Source: Robertkochia flava
GTDB lineage: Bacteria; Bacteroidota; Bacteroidia; Flavobacteriales; Flavobacteriaceae
NCBI RefSeq assembly: GCF_020166515.1
Contig: NZ_JAINZT010000005.1
Location: 558,001-622,000 of the forward strand
Direction of reading: 5' to 3'
DNA: 64,000 nt
Within the stretch, counting starts at the first letter, position 1, and every line of letters starts with the position of its first letter. Positions 63,513 to 64,000 of the stretch are shown piece after piece. The notes below the pieces were generated by a model, which made no database searches, had not been told where the DNA came from, and saw only the letters and a list, made by a program, of their open reading frames with translations. A program made the position numbers and the translations under genes.

Positions 63513-64000
63513 TTGCGATTGATTTTAATTGTCATATGGACGCTCTCCACCTCTGTGATGTATGCACAGGTGAAAAAGGCGGACTCTTTAAAGATTCCCG
63601 GCCAGAGAGACAGTGTGCCTGTGCAATACTTCTTTTTTGAAGGGGATTCCATCCCCAGAACAGCCATTGAGCTGGACCCGGTTTTTGTTTTTCAACCCCT
63701 GGTATTCGATAACTATGAAGCCAAAAGACACTATTATATATTAAAGAGGAAGACTCTTAAGGTGTATCCCTATGCTAAACTGGCGGCCGAAAGGCTTACG
63801 GAGCTCAACGAGCGATTAGGCAGGATGGAAACGAATGCAGACAGAAACAGGTATACCAGGATCATCCAGAAGTATATCGAAGAGGAATTCTCAGCAGAAC
63901 TTAAAAAACTAACCCGAACCGAAGGGCAGATCCTGGTGAAGCTTATCTACAGGCAAACCGGGAATACAGCCTTTGACCTGGTTCGTAATTTAAGGAGCGG
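63513..64000 (+). CDS. DUF4294 family protein, N-terminal part (cut by window end)
   Basis: The open frame is read from a TTG at 63513 (a second TTG at 63519 is possible); an in-frame TGA ends the upstream sequence. The ATG at 63558 lies inside the signal peptide and is less likely. A signal peptide (LRLILIVIWTLSTSVMYAQ) is followed by the DUF4294 hallmarks: VQYFFFEGDSIPRTAIEL, HYYILKRKTLKVYPYAKLAA, and the helix ERLTELNERLGRME with IEEEFSAELKKLTRTEGQIL further on. Predicted periplasmic; function unknown. The tail lies outside the window. Confidence 0.88.
   Translation, partial: MRLILIVIWTLSTSVMYAQVKKADSLKIPGQRDSVPVQYFFFEGDSIPRTAIELDPVFVFQPLVFDNYEAKRHYYILKRKTLKVYPYAKLAAERLTELNERLGRMETNADRNRYTRIIQKYIEEEFSAELKKLTRTEGQILVKLIYRQTGNTAFDLVRNLRS

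Noticed and set aside
1-64000. CRISPR arrays, tRNA or rRNA genes, insertion sequences, prophage
   Set aside because: No regularly spaced repeats, no cloverleaf-like segments with a T-loop motif, no transposase, integrase or phage structural genes found by reading the gaps and frames.

Overview
The window looks like a chromosomal segment of a marine or environmental flavobacterium (Bacteroidota, Flavobacteriaceae). Pointers seen in the sequence are the gliding-motility pair gldF-gldG next to dnaN, a giant secreted protein with a C-terminal type IX secretion (T9SS) sorting domain, the bacillithiol gene bshA, Bacteroidota-type -7 promoter elements (TAnnTTTG), few Shine-Dalgarno sequences, and many conserved flavobacterial hypothetical proteins. 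The assignment rests on remembered family and gene-order knowledge, not on a search.

Layout. 1-7.9 kb (+): the end of an MCE/MlaD protein, a two-protein Fe-S electron-transfer module with a small HAD protein between its genes, a conserved hypothetical, a GH3 N-acetylglucosaminidase/serine beta-lactamase-like fusion, and bshA. 8.2-9.3 kb: an OmpA-family protein with a strong terminator. 9.6-17.5 kb (-): one 2632-residue secreted protein with a sugar-dehydrogenase-like propeller, four malectin-like domains, PKD domains, Kelch repeats and a T9SS tail. 17.8-36.2 kb: a Wzx/Wzy-type exopolysaccharide or capsule locus that diverges from about 29.6-29.95 kb. The minus arm carries ugd, a lipoprotein with a predicted alpha/alpha-toroid, flippase, polymerase, two GT4 enzymes, a PglC-like initiating transferase, a GT2 enzyme, an ATP-grasp protein and a HAD hydrolase. 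The plus arm carries a sugar aminotransferase, a PglF/WbpM-like dehydratase, a Wza-like export lipoprotein and a Wzc-like kinase. Two convergent micro-ORFs for small membrane proteins follow.

37-44.5 kb (+): pyruvate phosphate dikinase and an unusual 1496-residue tandem UvrA-like ATPase with four nucleotide-binding domains. 44.7-46.3 kb (-): a visibly AT-rich patch with one hypothetical membrane-anchored protein and the decayed remnant of a putative metallopeptidase-like protein. 46.3-64 kb: mainly housekeeping genes (mnmE, a Dps-like protein, an MscS channel, dnaN, gldG, gldF, a SAM hydrolase, a PhoH ATPase, purC, acs, a DnaQ-like exonuclease with a cNMP/CBS/DUF294 protein, a NUDIX hydrolase, an M42 peptidase and the start of a DUF4294 protein).

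How the genes fit together. The polysaccharide locus holds a nearly complete pathway: sugar-nucleotide synthesis (UDP-glucuronate; a 4-amino-4,6-dideoxy sugar), initiation on undecaprenyl phosphate, extension, flipping, polymerisation, chain-length control and export. No sugar N-acetyltransferase is visible beside the dehydratase/aminotransferase pair. I found no tRNA, rRNA, CRISPR array, insertion sequence or prophage. The most unusual items are the four-domain UvrA2-like protein with one apparently dead ATP site, the stop-interrupted remnant behind mnmE, the hairpin-rich leader of the polysaccharide-locus lipoprotein, and the giant malectin/Kelch T9SS protein beside the polysaccharide locus.
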